Positions 10,715-24,184 are shown, counted from the first letter of the stretch. The stretch is DNA of 32,710 nucleotides from Asterionellopsis glacialis (GCA_014885115.2 WKLE02001552.1:940-33649), one strand, 5' to 3'. The notes: generated by a model not told the origin, from the sequence alone. Numbers and translations are program-made.

Positions 10715-10844
10715 GTGGTTCAAGGTGTCTTTAGTACAGAAGAATACCGATTTAGTTATACTTACTTGTGATGCATGTAGAATCAATAATTTGAAAACGG
10801 ATTTATCTTAGTTGGATTTATTTGTTCCTGATTATTTCAGATAG
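10715..10844. other. short intergenic spacer between convergent genes
   Basis: Only 130 nt separate the stop codons of amiE (plus) and UTP20 (minus), so their 3' untranslated regions probably overlap or abut. The stretch is AT-rich. No separate feature is seen. Confidence 0.6.
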
Positions 10845-13800
10845 CTAGTCAAGATGCCGTCGCTTAATTTTGCCTCCTCGCTGGGCTCTACGGTCGGCCA
10901 CTTTACGTTTCCTCCTATTTCTTTCGTTTTGATGCTTCTTTATTTTTCGAGCAGCAGCTGCTTGTGGGTCTTGTACTGCTTCCGTTGCAATTAATTGTTT
11001 CCTTTGTTCACGCTTTTCCCTTGCCTTAGTCTTGACAGAAGCATAGGCTTCAAGGAAGGCCTCTGTACCGCAGCTTTCTTCCAATACCTGCATTACATCC
11101 TTCGCCAAGTCTGCTTTCTCCTCTACTGGGTCTGCGGGTCTGCGAGATTTGTTCGTGTTATACACTGCTTTGTTAGCTGTTTCTACAATAGACCGATGGA
11201 GAGGCTCTAGCATAAGTTCCAAATATGGCGACAAGATCGATGGACCACCATACGTTGCAAAGGCAGCAAAGCACTTGTAAATAGCTTCTCGTCGCTTATC
11301 ACCTTTAGGCTTTGCAATATTGGAGAGTCGCGTCATGAGCCACCCAACAGGATTTTTCTTCCTAACATCAGAACGACCTTCTTCTTCAGACTCTTCTTCT
11401 CCTGATGATTCATTTGCAAAACATAAATGAGGGTATTCGTGCATGGCTTGGATAGCCCAGGTTAGAGATTTGATTGCACATTTTGTAAGATCTTCGTTCT
11501 GTTCGGATTCGTCTACGTTAAGAAGAGAGCACAAATTTTTGGCGATCTCAAACAGAGCCCCATGCCGTTCCAGCAAGAATGTACATTCCGAGTTATCTGG
11601 GAAAGTGGCAGGATCCAACGTTGACAAATGAGCTGCCACCATACGAGAAGATATTTGCTTTACCCAAGGGTGAGGATGACACAAGGACTTGACGATTTCC
11701 ATCCAAACATCTGACTGCTTTGCAAATATAGTATCAAAGGGCACAGCCACTTTTTCCAGACAAACCAGAGAAAAGTACGCTCCCTCCCAATCATCGACTT
11801 GCCCATCGCTCGAAGATCGACTTAGGTGCATCTGCATCCGCTCGATCAATTCAACTGCCATATTACCTCGCTTCAAAAAATCAACACGGGCATCAACAAA
11901 AACACCGAAGACTTGAAGCGATGTTTGTTGAAGTGGTCCTGAGCTCTCTGACCATCGGATGGTATAGTCATAAAACGATTGAAGAACATCGATCGATACC
12001 CGGTTCAATAAGCGTGATAAACTTTTGGCCGCAGCTTCTCTGCAGTCCTTTGAATCATCATTCACTAGTTGAAGGACAAGAGGAAGGAAGAAAAGCTGAG
12101 CGTGATCTTCTAAAAGAGAAGTTGGCAACTTGTCGATGACTGCATTAACTAAACCAAGAGCCGACAACCTGCCGTCCTCATATTCATATTTCACATTCAG
12201 GATAATTTGCTTCATATGCCCTTCCAACCTTTGCTTTGCCATGGGGTAGTCAATCAGATATTGCATAAAGATAACAGAGCATTGCTATCAACAAAACAAA
12301 GCGGAATTCGATGAGACGTAAGAAAAGATTCTTGCATTGGATTAGCACACACATAATACACAGTAAACTTACCTGTCGCACTGTTTGTTTTTGACTCCTC
12401 ACGGAGAGTTGCAACAATGTTTCCATTACATCATAGAATTCTGGAGATATAAAGCGCCGGGATGCAATTGCTTTGACCAACCCAAGCGTAGCATTGTGGC
12501 TGTCTGAGTCCACAATAGCAACCTTTAACATAGAAATAAGGACTTCCATCTGCTCCGAGTCAAGCGGCATAGGTTTCGAGCTGAACGATGTGAATTCTTG
12601 CTCAGATTTGTCGATTGTTCTATTACTTTCCCCTTCAATAAAGGATTTTCCCATGCCAAAGAGCAGAGCTAGAGTTCTAAAACAGCCAAGTGTAAGCTCA
12701 TGGTGCAAGTTTGAAAGTGACCCTGCGGAGGTTAGAAGATCCAAAGTCTTTGTACCGAGTGTCTTCGCACAAGAAGGAACTGAAGGTAGATTTGTGCGAA
12801 GCAATACACCAAGGCATCTAAGAGAGAGCAAAACAACATCATTATCACGAGAAACGTTGACACAGGTTGTCAACATAGGGATAAAAGGATCCAGCATCGC
12901 AATAATCGAAGTATCATTTGCATCTCGTTTGGTCTTCTTCAATATTGAGTAAAACAAGCTAAGACCAAAAACCACCGCACTGATGCCAGCAGGATTATTT
13001 AACCCACTATTTGTCGATGTAGCAATCGTTTCATAGCGCGAGCTTCCAGTTAATTTGGGTGCACTAGCTCCATCTTGTACTTTTTTTAAGGCTTGCCTTT
13101 CTTTACTTTTCATCCCACGAGCTTCCGTAGCACTATTTGCAGCATTCAAGGTAGATGGGCGCCATTCGACGACATTGGATGCTGTCTTCTTCTGAAGGTC
13201 GTTCTTTTGCTCCACTTTCCCGCCACTTTCTCCCTTTTGGTTGCTTTTGCTGATATTGATGGGCTTCAACTCGTCTTCATCGTCACTGCTATCCATCTCA
13301 TCATCATTACTTTGTCCTCTTCTACCTAGAGCTTCAAGATTTGCTCCAACAAATGGTGCGACCGACGCGTAGATGAAAGGAAACACTTCATCTTGTTCAA
13401 CACTGGGATTGTGGGAAATACCAACAACTACTCGATTTAGACATTCTCTAATTCGGCCAATAATGGACGAACTAACGTCAGGATTTCTCAGCCTCTCTAG
13501 CAGTGGTGATACGACCGCATGGATAGCGGATATGGGGGGCTTCCGTCCATTGGAACACGGGCGTGCAAGTGACGACGGTTGGAAGAATATCATTCTGCAG
13601 ATGAGTTCTATAGAATCCATACTTTTCGAGCCACTTGCTTCCTTCACAAGGCGTTTTTGCACACCCTCGGCATCTTTCCATTCTTTTGCGTCCCCGAAAA
13701 GGTCTTGCTGAACTAAATCCATAATTGCAGGCACCGTTTGATCAAATGGCAATGGCAAGGACAACATACTTTGGTCGTTGGGCTTACTGGGAGCTCTGTA

Positions 13801-16800
13801 CTTCTTTGATAGTTCAAGTAAGATCGAATGCAAAGTTGCCATTCGCACATGTAGCCGATATCCTTCAGTAAGTGTGATGGCCAACTCTCGAATTGCATAT
13901 GATAAATATTTCATTTCCATCTCGGAGCACATTTTTGCCAGCGTTGCACGAGCAACATCTCTTGCATCTGAGTCACTGCTCTTCAGAGCATCACAGATAA
14001 CTGCAAAAAGACGAGGAAGCTTGGCTTCAAAAAGTTGAACTGGAAACTTTTGAAATAGCTTGAACAAAGCGAGGACAACGGCTGATCGTAAAGTCTTAAT
14101 CTTTGACCCTTTTCGATCCACCTTTTCTTTCACGAGGTAGCTTTCCACTTTCGGAATGATCCTTTTCTCCAGTGCTCTCCACACAGCACTTCCCTGTTCC
14201 GGTGGTGACACTTTACTTTCGCTTTCAAGTTCATCAGATATCGACTCTGCCTCAATGCTGTTTTCTTCAATAACCTGAAAATGAAAAGCATCTATCAACG
14301 AACAAATGACTCCTATCAAATACCGTTCCTGTTCTGGGTGATGAGGAAATTGGTTTAAAACGGTCCATAAAGAATTGTGATATTTGCTCCAAGAAAGATG
14401 TTTTGCGATGGCACCAGCCGTCGCAATCGCTTCCAAGGCGTAAGGCTCCTCAGCTTTTGTTTTGCATTCATAAATGGGGTGTAGTGTAACTGGGAGTAAC
14501 ACGTTGGACAATGAATGCATAGTAAGGGAAGGTCCATTTTCTTCGACCAAATCTGAATCTCTATTGAGTACTTTGCGCAACCGCTGAAGGCCTCTGGCAC
14601 GGCGATGAATCTGAACATGAGTGATGTTCATGAAAAAGTCAAGATCTGGGTCATCAGAATTCATCAAACAACTCAAGTCACCATACAGATTTGGTGCTGA
14701 AAAGTCTCTGAAGCATTTGGCCACTTCTGCAAGTAACAGCAAATAGTATCTTCGAATGGCAGCGTTGTTTGCATTGAGTCCACTCCGAATACATGGAACC
14801 AGAGTCTTTTCAACCAATATTACCCACTGGTTCTGACGAGCGATTTCTTCTGAGGACACATCTCGTCCTAATTCTAAAATAGCTTGCTCGGCAGCAGTGT
14901 TCACTAGAGTTTTCAATGCTTTCTGAGCCCCGCGACTTACAACTCCATCATCGTCAAATAACAAGTGGAAACAAGTAAAAATTAAGGGGGCGAGAGCTCC
15001 CACATTTGAATGCTCGTACTCGGAATCACACCCAGAAAGCTTAAACCAACCGCTATCGACATGATTTTTATCGCCAAGAGCACTTAAAGCAGGGATTAAT
15101 TCATCATAATCAACTTCATCGACACGCTTACTGTTGATAGCACAAATCTTCCATAGGACTTCAGCAACACTCCTTAAATTGTCATGCTCATCACACATAT
15201 TAGATAACGTTTTAACTACAGAGGCAAGCTGTTGTCTTACATTAAGAGAAGCAATGCCGCTGCGAGACTTGAAAGGGCCTAGAATCCGGGATATTTCTGG
15301 TAGCTGAGACAAAGCTGTTTCCTTGAGTACCTTGGGAAATATACTATTCAGTATTCCAAGCACATTTAGAAGATCATCCTCACTTGCCTTTTGATCGGGA
15401 GAAAGAAATGGAACGAGGAGCTTGCAAAGACTTCCTAAGACATCGGAGGATGCAGCCATACCGTTGTTTAGCTCTAGTTGCTCGCCACTATTTCGTACAA
15501 GAAGCTCGCTCACGCGGCATAAAATGGCTAGTTCTCGGCGAGTTGTCTGACTCATGCCCTGAGATTTCAGTGGTTGTTTCCTTTTGATTAATTGTGTCGA
15601 AGTAGCATCGGCGGTATCTCCGGCAGATTCAAGGCGGAGCGTAAATTGCTCCATCAGTAATGGAACGTATTGTTGGATAAGTCTCATCCCAATAGCATCG
15701 GTATTGACGTCTGCTAGAAGCGGTCCGTCCACATCTGAATCTCCATTAGTCAAAAGGTTATCCACAAACTTTAACGATGCGTCAATGATCGCAGCCTTAC
15801 TTGTTTTCGAAATACACCGTATCACTGATTCAATTGCCTGAGGATGTTTTGATAGTAATGGGAGTAACTCCTGATGAGAAGAAATTCTCAATAGCATGAT
15901 AAGAAGTGAAGGAGATTTGTCTGCATTTACAGCAGTTCCAGGTAACATGCGGATCGAAGGTGCAATTGCATTCCATAATCTGTCTTCGAAAATAGTGAAA
16001 TCGGAAGATGTTGCAAATTGTTCCAAAAGGTCAGCCAACCGTCGGAAGCACAAGGTTCTAACCACGCCGAAACGAATTCTGGACTGTGAGCTTTCCTGGT
16101 AGACAGTTTCTTCGTCCTCTTCCTTATCTTCCACTAAATCCCCACCACACTTTTCTTCAACACCAGTATATTCCAAAAGGGCGAGAATGATTGACATAAA
16201 TGTGGACAAATGGTTTTGAACACCATATCCGAGCTGAGTAATGACATCCGATAGCAAATTCAAAAACCCTTCCTGCCTTTTACGCGTTAGTTTTGAGACA
16301 TCGTCAGCTTTTATCGATTTGATTGCAGCTGCAAGCTCTTCTTGATCTTCTTTTGTCCGCTTTTCTGCAGGTTTCAAAGTGTGGCCAGCCGGTATGAAAC
16401 TTCTTATCATCAAATAGACGAAAGGATCCAACTCACAAATGTTCCCTCCCAAAACAGACAAAAATGAAAGAACCGCTGCTCGCCGAGCTGTAGGAGTGTC
16501 TTTTGATGATTTCCCTCCAGAAACTCTAGCGGTCAATCTGCCAAACAAGATCCTGCTAATAAGTGGAATTAGTTGAGAGCGATGATCTTGATCGACGATT
16601 CCGGATTTTTTAGATATATCAAATTTGATCAATGTCTCACGAAGCTCGCCTTTCTTTAGCATGGCCTTCAACTGTTCAGAGTACGGCATGATGTGAGGTA
16701 ACTTGAATTTTAAAACGCAAGTTAGAGAGAGTTGAGCTATCGATGCATCTTGGTGGGACAGAAATGCAGAAAAGATGGAGAGCAGCAATGGATGCTTATG

Positions 16801-19800
16801 AAGTTGTTGTGGACCATTTACCGACGAAAACATTTTTAAGAATAGATAGAGTTTCTTTTGTAACATCTTCCTATGTAGATCTTCACGAACCCAACTAAAA
16901 GGACAAGAATTTCGCACGCAGATTGCGTCAGATGATAGGTACGGATAAAACAAATGCGGAATATAGAGGTAACAATATCTTACCTAACTTCTTCTTCATC
17001 GAGATGTTCTTCAAGTCGAAATTCTCGAGCATCAGGGTCATTCTCGTGAAACAAGTAATATTGTGTTTGCAAGAAGCCAAGGAAGATAGGTACAATTGTT
17101 CTCGACTTACTAGCGGTGAGCTGTGGCAAACCCTCCATGATACTCCAGACAAGTTCACATTTTGTTGCCAGGTCTGTGCACTGATGGCGGGATACACGCC
17201 CATCTCTTTCAGCTACCAGAGCATTACCTCCAAATATGCTAGGATCGGCACCAGAAGAAGAATCCCAAGCAACACATCTGCTGTGATGTTCGTTACTATC
17301 AATTAGTTTCAACAATTCTTCACTCGCTTTTACCGCGAATTCTGGTTTCTCGTTACTACTTCTCGGAATGATAACTTGTTTCAGCATGACCTCTAGCGCA
17401 GGCCAAACACAGTCTTCGTGGCCATTAGCAAGAGCAATTTGGGCTTTGACTGCAGCTTGCCAGATAGGTGAGAATTTTGTATTGAGAATTCCAAGTAAGT
17501 GGTTGGCAGATGCCTCTGCGTATGCAACGGGAAGTTTCCCTGTGCGTCCAAGGACTTCAACTCTAGTCAACAGCGAAGTCAATGCACGCTCGTTTTTGAA
17601 CTGAATCGGGGTAGATTCTAGCTGCACAAGCGTTGTAATGATATCACAAGGGCCAGTTGGCGAACGTTTGGATGATTGACCATCCGAGGTTTCTGCGTTA
17701 GGGTGTGTACTCGGTTCTTCGTCTAGATCATCAGCCAAGTCAAGATCTGCATGATCTGTAATAAAAGGCTTTTTCTGGTAGCTGTCTAAGATCTGAAGAG
17801 TATGCAGCCTCAAAAAATGACTTTCTGAACGAAGGTTGGGAGTAAGACTCTCGAACATATCGTCTGGAGTATCATTGAGCTGTAAATCAAAGAGTTGCAA
17901 AGCCTCGACAAAAGAAGCACCACATTTGACTGACCAGATAGAGGCTGGATAAGTTAGAAGTAAATTGACCACCGACTGCTGCAACCGCGTGACATTCTTT
18001 TGAAGGATGGTAGTGTCCTTTAGCCGATTGTAGTACGCAACGGATAACGTTGCAAAACATTCCACAAGTAGTGCCTTTGCTGTAATTAGATCTGTTTCAA
18101 CGACTTTACTGTCACAAATAAGAGGATCTTCTTTGAACGCTCTGTCGAGAATCTTTAGAGTCGACTGATTCCACTTAGCCAGCTTTTTAAATGTGCTCAA
18201 GCTTTCTTTCTTCTCGTCTGAATCCTTGACTCCAAGCAAGGCAACAAAGGGAATAGAGCGACAACAGTAGCCAAGTTGTGCGAGACTGTCTCGTGTTACT
18301 TGTTGACTTTCCGACCCAATATCTACAAGGCATAAATCAAGTAATGTTAACTTCTCCTCCGATAATACCATGGAACTCGAAGCACTTGTTACGTTAAATA
18401 GCTTATCATTGTCGTCCTCGGAAATACTTTCTGTATTTGCAGCGTCTTCTGCACTGGCAAGTGAATATAAAAGTACACGAGATCCTGCTGGGTCCTTCTC
18501 AGCTACACCTGCAACAGCAGATAACAAAACAGTACCAATGTATTTCATAGTATGCTCACGAGGAAGGTATGGAAGCAAGTTTTGAGCTAAAATCTGAGCT
18601 GGAGTCGAAGATTTGCCGTTTAACTTTCCCTCAGTTTCTTGTTTAGACTTAACGTTCAGAATGGCAGGGAGGTACTGGCTTAAGGTTGATGCAAAGCCAG
18701 GTCGGTTTTGGAAGACTTTCCATAGTGTACACAGTAATTTCACTGTATTGTTTCGAGAACTTTCTGGCATGCGAAGGCACACTTTCACATCCAAAAGGGA
18801 TTTTAGGAGTCCCGATATCTTGTTAATATAGGAATCGTCTTTAGATCCCTTTAGGAATAAACCATCGCGGAATGCAATGCATTGATCAAGGATGAGTAAA
18901 ATGCTGTTCAAACTATTGAACGAAGTATTCTGATCTATGTTCTGACCCCCCTTTACCTCTTTTGACTTCGTTATTTGTACGACGGACGAGGTAGTCTCTT
19001 CTGCAGCTTTCAGTATTTCCTTCCAAACACCACCAAAATTATTTTTCTCAAGATGTCTACAGGTTTTCTCCATGAATTGAGACGCAACTTCTCGGATAAT
19101 TCCATCCGCGCCCGCGTGGCGACCTTGCTTCTTCTTTTTTGAATCTTTTTCAACCATGCAATCGAGAACGCATCGGACAATTAGGTTTCCCTTTGAATGA
19201 AGACGGCCGGGTACACCTCGAGCAATCTGAAAGAGCAAGAATGCTATTCCATCAACTGCGTCTGATTGTGCCCTTTTCTGGCTTTGACTGTACTTCGTCC
19301 CTTCGGTTACCGAGACAGACGCTGCTAAGGCTTTGATGACTCGTTTTAAATGTCGTTTCGAGTTATCACTTTTCAGTTTTCTGACAAGTGGGGCAAATGT
19401 TTCGGCTGATAGGCGTCGGACGTAGTCCCTTTTATGTCCTAACGAAATACCGTAGTACTTCCGCATTTTTTCAAGACAAGGTTCCTGCCCGTCCTTTTCT
19501 ACTTCTGTCACTAACGACTCGGAGTCATAGCGGAACACGTACGACAAAGTACGAAAGGCAGACTCCACAATAGTAACGTTCAAGGGTGCAGGTTGGCGAC
19601 CAGATTCAACCGGAGGGGGAGGTGGATTTAGTAGATCATATAGAATTCTTGGAACGATCAAAGTGTGCACATAGGGATGAATCTCATGCCTCAAGTCCCT
19701 TGCCAATACAGAGAGAAGATGCAAAATATCGGTCGTGGCATGATTTGCAATATAGTTTTCTCGATCTGCCGTAATATTTACACCATCATCTACAGAGTAT

Positions 19801-20306
19801 GTTCCAGGAGAGCGCACCGATGGGACCGATTCAAGTGACAGTATATAGGTCATCAATATTCTAATAATTTCTGGAGCATGATGAAGTACTTCTGGCAAAG
19901 AACGAGCCAAAGGCCATATTTCTCGATAAAACTGACCAAAAATTTCAGATGCATTCCGGTCATGGGCAAGATCGAGCTCACTCGAAAATGTTGCATTACT
20001 GTCAAGTTCTGTCTCTGCGAAATTTTCCTCGATGTCCACTGTGGCGTTTCCTTTCACGATCGCAACTTTTGAATCGTCGAAATCTGTTGCCTTTGTTCGT
20101 CGTCGTTTGCGTTCTGATTCTTCCTTGCCAGGATTGTGTACCCGTTCTTCACGACTAGCAGCACTAGTTACGCCTATACTGCGTTTATATGAACGATAAA
20201 CATCAGCGGAAGCTCTTTTCGCTCTTTGTCTTGATGAAGCATAGCGGATACGATTTTTCGACCGTGAGTCAGTGCTGACCGATTTGACATGCTGAGAATT
20301 TTCCAT
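10845..20306 (-). CDS. UTP20: UTP20, U3 snoRNP / small-subunit processome scaffold (HEAT repeats)
   Basis: Exons 20306-16984, 16894-12373 and 12284-10845 give 3094 residues, somewhat longer than the human (about 2785) and yeast (about 2490) proteins. UTP20 is a nucleolar alpha-solenoid scaffold needed for 18S rRNA processing and 40S assembly. Recognisable parts in order: a basic N-terminus (1-80); the N-terminal UTP20 block (FGQFYREIW at 123-131, VLARDLRHEIHPYV, LSYVFRY, RRLSAETFAPLVRKL); the DRIM-type central block after residue 1108 (QLIPLISRILFGRLT, DPFVYLMIRSF); an acidic Ser/Asp linker near 2305 (DSSDDEDEL); the C-terminal solenoid (DYPMAKQRLEGH, YEYEDGRLSAL, FFLPLVLQLVNDDS); and a Lys/Arg tail (about 3030-3094) typical of nucleolar proteins. 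The start is the first ATG of the open frame and is followed by a family-like basic leader. The gene is complete and I see no breaks. Confidence 0.95.
12285..12372 (-). other. UTP20 intron 2 (88 nt, phase 0)
   Basis: The donor GTAAGT follows the Gln2615 codon (QKQTVRQ) and the acceptor TTGATAG precedes CAATGC. The spliced product reads through into FMQYLIDYPMA, which matches the conserved 'FILDYP' region of UTP20. Without splicing the frame stops at 12250. Confidence 0.93.
16895..16983 (-). other. UTP20 intron 1 (89 nt, phase 2)
   Basis: The donor GTAAGA follows GAAGTTAG and the acceptor GTCCTTTTAG precedes TTGGGTTCG. Splicing makes Ser1108 across the junction (EEEV-S-WVREDL). A stop codon lies immediately inside the intron. 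Confidence 0.92.
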
Positions 20307-21364
20307 TCTTCAAAAATCCAACTTGAAAAAGTAATTGTAAAACGAGAATACTTTGCAAGAAGAAGAAAACTCTGGTCTCCAGAAACCACTTTCACGGTCA
20401 AAAGACTCCAGAATAAAAAATAAAACAATCAAAGGTTTTTTATACTTTTGGTCACTTTTCACACTGTTGTCATAACAGAGCAAAAGTTGTGAGCAAAGTG
20501 GTGTGTTGTTCTTTGGTAGAAAAAATATATGCTTTCCTTCCGCCGTTCTCTTCGTTTTTTGGATTTGGGATATGTCTACTACTAGAGAAAAGTTTTTTCG
20601 TGGTTCCGCTCGCATTTTCTGGATAGACAAACAGACGGGTCTGTCATGCGTCCAATGAAACTTGAAACTTCACTATCTCTCATACCCGTATGTCTCTAGA
20701 CTTGACACAAAGAACATCGACAGAACAAATTGTCTTCGCAGGAGAAAAAGAAGTTATGTTCACCTATTATTTAATATGTGTTGTGATGAAAAAGGTCCAT
20801 GATTTTAAAATATTATGATGTGTCTTCCCCTGTACGAGTACCCTCTAGTCCTGTATGTACTTACTAGGGAGACAATACAGTGTAGGACTAGAGTTGATTA
20901 ACTCCACCGTAGCTGCAAAGGTTATCTGTACCCCAGAACAGTGGGACTGTAGTTGATTAATTCCATCGTAGCTGCAAAGGTTGGATGTACCGCAAAAAAG
21001 TAGGTTTAAAACTGAACACAATCGAAAACTTATTATTGCACAAGCTGATCAAGGGCCGATTTGCAAAAGATGAATGTACTGAACTGTATTTCGACGAGAA
21101 GTACAAATTGTTCTATTTTTCTTCCCGGGAACTGCTAACTACTTATCGAAAGAAGAAATGCTTAAAACTGATCTAATTCTTCTTGGTATTTCAAAGCTCG
21201 TTTTTGTGTTAAACCATGCCGTCAAATCTCATGAGTTTGTAATCGCATATTGCATCCTCAAATATTTATTTGTATGATCTTCAATTTTTATCAGTGTGGA
21301 TTGTTAAAAGAAAAGTTTGTCTCATCGGAAGAGACAGCTACGTTGTATAGAAAAAATCAAACAA
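20307..21364. other. intergenic region between UTP20 and the SET gene
   Basis: This holds the UTP20 promoter side and the 3' flank of the SET-domain gene, both on the minus strand. I see no gene. Small frames such as 20310-20630 (minus) and 20985-21176 (plus) lack domain character. A diverged tandem duplication lies at 20884-21001 and is listed separately. Confidence 0.55.
20884..21001 (+). repeat. two diverged tandem copies of a ~59-nt unit
   Basis: The unit starting at 20884 and the one starting at 20943 share the core TTGATTAA(C/T)TCCA(C/T)CGTAGC followed by TGCAAAGGTT and TGTACC. By eye they agree at roughly 80% of positions. They lie in the intergenic region upstream of UTP20. The function is unknown. 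Confidence 0.75.
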
Positions 21365-22147
21365 TTACAGTGTCGCCAATGATAGTAGTGTTCTTTTCTT
21401 GGTATCCGGCGTTTGAAAGAATTCGTTGAAGCGACAATCTGAATACCATGCGCAATCCGCTAATTCATGAAACCAATCCAATTCTCCATTCTCGTCAAAG
21501 GAATAATAGTCTACTGTAATTTCTTCTCCGGGGTTGATGTCTCGAGTTGCGTATAGTTTGAAAGGTCCCATTTCACAAATATTCATAGATTCCAGTGTCT
21601 CATTACAAAGTTGGACTGTTGGTTGATCTAGGTCATGATTCATATACGACCCTTCATCTAAATCCAACGTCACCATCATTACTGCCTCGTCCTCCTCTTG
21701 TCCTATCTCAATTCCATAGATTACATAGGCCCATTGCAAAACGTCGCATGCGAGATCATATGGTAACAAGGATAGAAAGGTATGAAAGTCATTTTTCACA
21801 TTAAAAATTGCTGTATTGATACTAGCGTCCCATACAAGATCACCACTCTGAATTTTGGAAGTTGATATGAGTCCTCGTCCTTTTTCTGGGATATGTGTAC
21901 TTTCGACGGGTACCGAAAAAGAATTCCTACTACTCTTTCGTACAGAGGAAGCATTGGCCGTTGCCGTTGTGTTCATGTCCATTATCGTTGGATCTTTACT
22001 TGTTGAATAGTCATATAGATCGTGAAGTTTATCCCATGTTGATGGCTCCCAAATTGGTCGTGGATCGTTTTTTTCCCAACATGCATGTATTACAACAGGA
22101 TGACCAATAGGTTTGTCAAAAAATGTGATTGTGGCAGGGTTTGACAT
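21365..22147 (-). CDS. SET-domain protein (putative lysine methyltransferase)
   Basis: This is a single-exon 260-residue protein. The SET core runs from about 84 to 216: the N-terminal strand motif EKGRGLISTSKIQSGD (88-103), the S-adenosylmethionine/active-site loop GSYMNHD (166-172, equivalent to the usual 'FINHSC'), and RDINPGEEITVDY (202-214) with the catalytic-type tyrosine at the end. A post-SET-like C..W.S.C pattern sits at 232-238 (ADCAWYSDCRF). The first 80 residues are family-unlike and contain two Trp-rich patches. No targeting peptide is evident. The missing 'H-S-C' after the Asn (here NHD) is seen in divergent, non-histone SET proteins, so the substrate cannot be named. It could be histone or non-histone. 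It lies upstream of UTP20 on the same strand with about 1 kb between them, so they are probably independent units. Confidence 0.88.
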   Translation of the reverse strand: MSNPATITFFDKPIGHPVVIHACWEKNDPRPIWEPSTWDKLHDLYDYSTSKDPTIMDMNTTATANASSVRKSSRNSFSVPVESTHIPEKGRGLISTSKIQSGDLVWDASINTAIFNVKNDFHTFLSLLPYDLACDVLQWAYVIYGIEIGQEEDEAVMMVTLDLDEGSYMNHDLDQPTVQLCNETLESMNICEMGPFKLYATRDINPGEEITVDYYSFDENGELDWFHELADCAWYSDCRFNEFFQTPDTKKRTLLSLATL

Positions 22148-22899
22148 GTTTTGTGAAATGTACGCTGATATTGTTGTTCACAATAGAGCTAGCAAATCTG
22201 CCTAACTTCTGACCTTTTTACTCAGTTTCTCTTTCTGGGAGTTTTTTCTACAAACGTCAAGAACCCGATCATTCCTTATAATTAATTCTAAGAACCACAA
22301 CTAACTACAGAACTGAACTCCTTGTCTGTGTCTGGAGGAACTGTAAAGAAGACCAACTGCTAATATAGGTGTGTGTTTTTCTCTCTTCTGCCGAGTGCTT
22401 CGGGCTTTGGGTTGCCGCTTTGAGCTGTTGCGTATCGTGTTTTGAAAAAAGTGGCATTCAAGAAACCTTGGAAAAAAAAATCCGGTGAGGAAAGAGACCA
22501 CAAGAAATTTCTTCATTGTCATTTCCCCAGGGAGTGGCATACATCCCGTGTTTGTGGTTACGCCGGGAGGGGAGAGAGAAGGGGAAAGGAGGGAAAGGAG
22601 AAGAAAAAGGAAGGAAAGAAAAAGAAGAACAAGAGACAAGAGACGCATGAAATTATATTTTTAAACAACTCCTACCATCATTGAAAGAGACAGAAAATTC
22701 AAAGAAAAATTAAAGATAAATGAAATTGGGTTGTGAGTGCATATTTTTCATCCGAGTCCCATCACTACACATCCTGTTGGAATTCTTCATTGGCCAACTC
22801 TTTTTGTGAAAATTTGTTCTACTTTCTTTTAATAAATTTCTGTTAATTTTATTGCAATTCATGATAATTCTACAGAGGATGGAAATATGAAACTGATCG
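22148..22899. other. 5' flank of the SET gene with purine tract
   Basis: No gene is seen. The stretch should include the promoter of the minus-strand SET gene. Ordinary CpG content persists to about 22.5 kb. CpG then becomes rare (single sites near 22753 and 22898) at the entry to the depleted block. Confidence 0.5.
22565..22629 (+). repeat. 65-nt uninterrupted polypurine tract
   Basis: Every base from 22565 to 22629 is A or G, G-rich at the 5' end and A-rich at the 3' end. Such tracts can form triplex DNA or disfavour nucleosomes. Here it sits about 420 nt upstream of the SET start codon. No function is claimed. Confidence 0.85.
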
Positions 22900-22980
22900 G
22901 TTGTTGTATTGTAATAATAAAGTGATTGTTCCATTTCCATGAGGAGGTTAAAAATATATATAAAACCAAATGATGGTGAA

Positions 22981-23058
22981 GTAAAGTAAAGTAAAGTAAA
23001 GTAAAGTAAAGTAAAGTAAAGTAAAGTAAAGTAAAGTAAAGTAAAGTAAAGTAAAGTA
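22981..23058 (+). repeat. pentanucleotide microsatellite (GTAAA) x 15.6
   Basis: The 5-mer GTAAA repeats without interruption for 78 nt, near the left edge of the CpG-depleted block. Confidence 0.97.
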
Positions 23059-24184
23059 CTACAGTAGGGCCCATAATTAAGTATGAAATTGGTCCACAGT
23101 CAGAGTAAATTGCCACAGTCTGCTGGATCACACTGGTTGTGTCCAGTGTCCAGGGAACAACACCAAAGTTGCAAAGAGGATAGTAAGAAAACCCTGTATC
23201 CATGTTTTGTAGCTGCTTGCCAGAAAAACAAAAACTCTGTTACCTCAGTCATGAAGGACACTATGTTCCTGGTGTGTGCTACAAGAATAAGTTAGATCAG
23301 CTGTAAACAGTTTGACATGCACCAAAGCCAACTCTTTGCATCTTCTTGGCCCTTTTATCAACAATGGAAAGTAATTCTCTTTATCCTTGCTAGCTTCCTT
23401 AACTCTGTCCTATCCACACACAAAAATTAAATTACAATAAAACATTTTGCATCCCCCATTCCTCTTGAATTTCAAACCCAGTCCACACTTGAAAAAGGTT
23501 TTGATTTTTAACTCCCAACTTTCTATTGGCCACTTCTTTGTAGCAAAAACAGTACAATTGTTTCTTCCTCTTTGCCTCCTACTTGTCTTTTTCATTGTCA
23601 CCAATGCCTAGGAAGTGCATGATTATCTCTGAAAAATACTGCCATATCCCAATTCTTTGTCACACATTAGGAACAGGACATAATGAATTACTTTTTTTGC
23701 CACAATATTTCTCCTTGCTTGCTTATCCAGCTTCTCTTTACTTACCAAGATGATTTCCTCAAACATTGGGTCAAGTATGTTGTCTGCCTTTCACTTCTTA
23801 TTACTACTAGTATCATTGAGTTCTAATGGGTTTTTTGTACTTTTTTGTACTCATGTTGGCCATGGATATTAATTAAGAAGAAACCTTGTAAGGGATGAAG
23901 AGGGAGTAATTTGAACAAGAGTAACAGTACTGGAAGGTAAGTCTGTTTCAATTATAACAGACCCAGTATTGGGGGTAAAGGGCATCTATGAATCAAAACT
24001 CATTGTCAATGATACTGCTTATATGTGGTGTAACTGGAAACACTGATTAAATATTGCCAACATGTTATATGTGCATATATAGAACTAAAGAGATAAGAAT
24101 TATAGTGCCCAATGAAGATGCCAGTGGAAATTGGGATTGGAGATTGGAGGGAGTTCTTCCTACTACCTGAATGTAACACTGGAT
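23059..24184. other. no recognisable gene (CpG-free)
   Basis: Short plus and minus frames occur (for example 23083-23295) but none shows a convincing protein pattern. There are no CpG dinucleotides in the whole stretch. It is probably older decayed sequence. Confidence 0.5.

Noticed and set aside
22859..23203. Minus frame with repeated LLYFT
   Set aside because: It is simply the translation of the GTAAA microsatellite.
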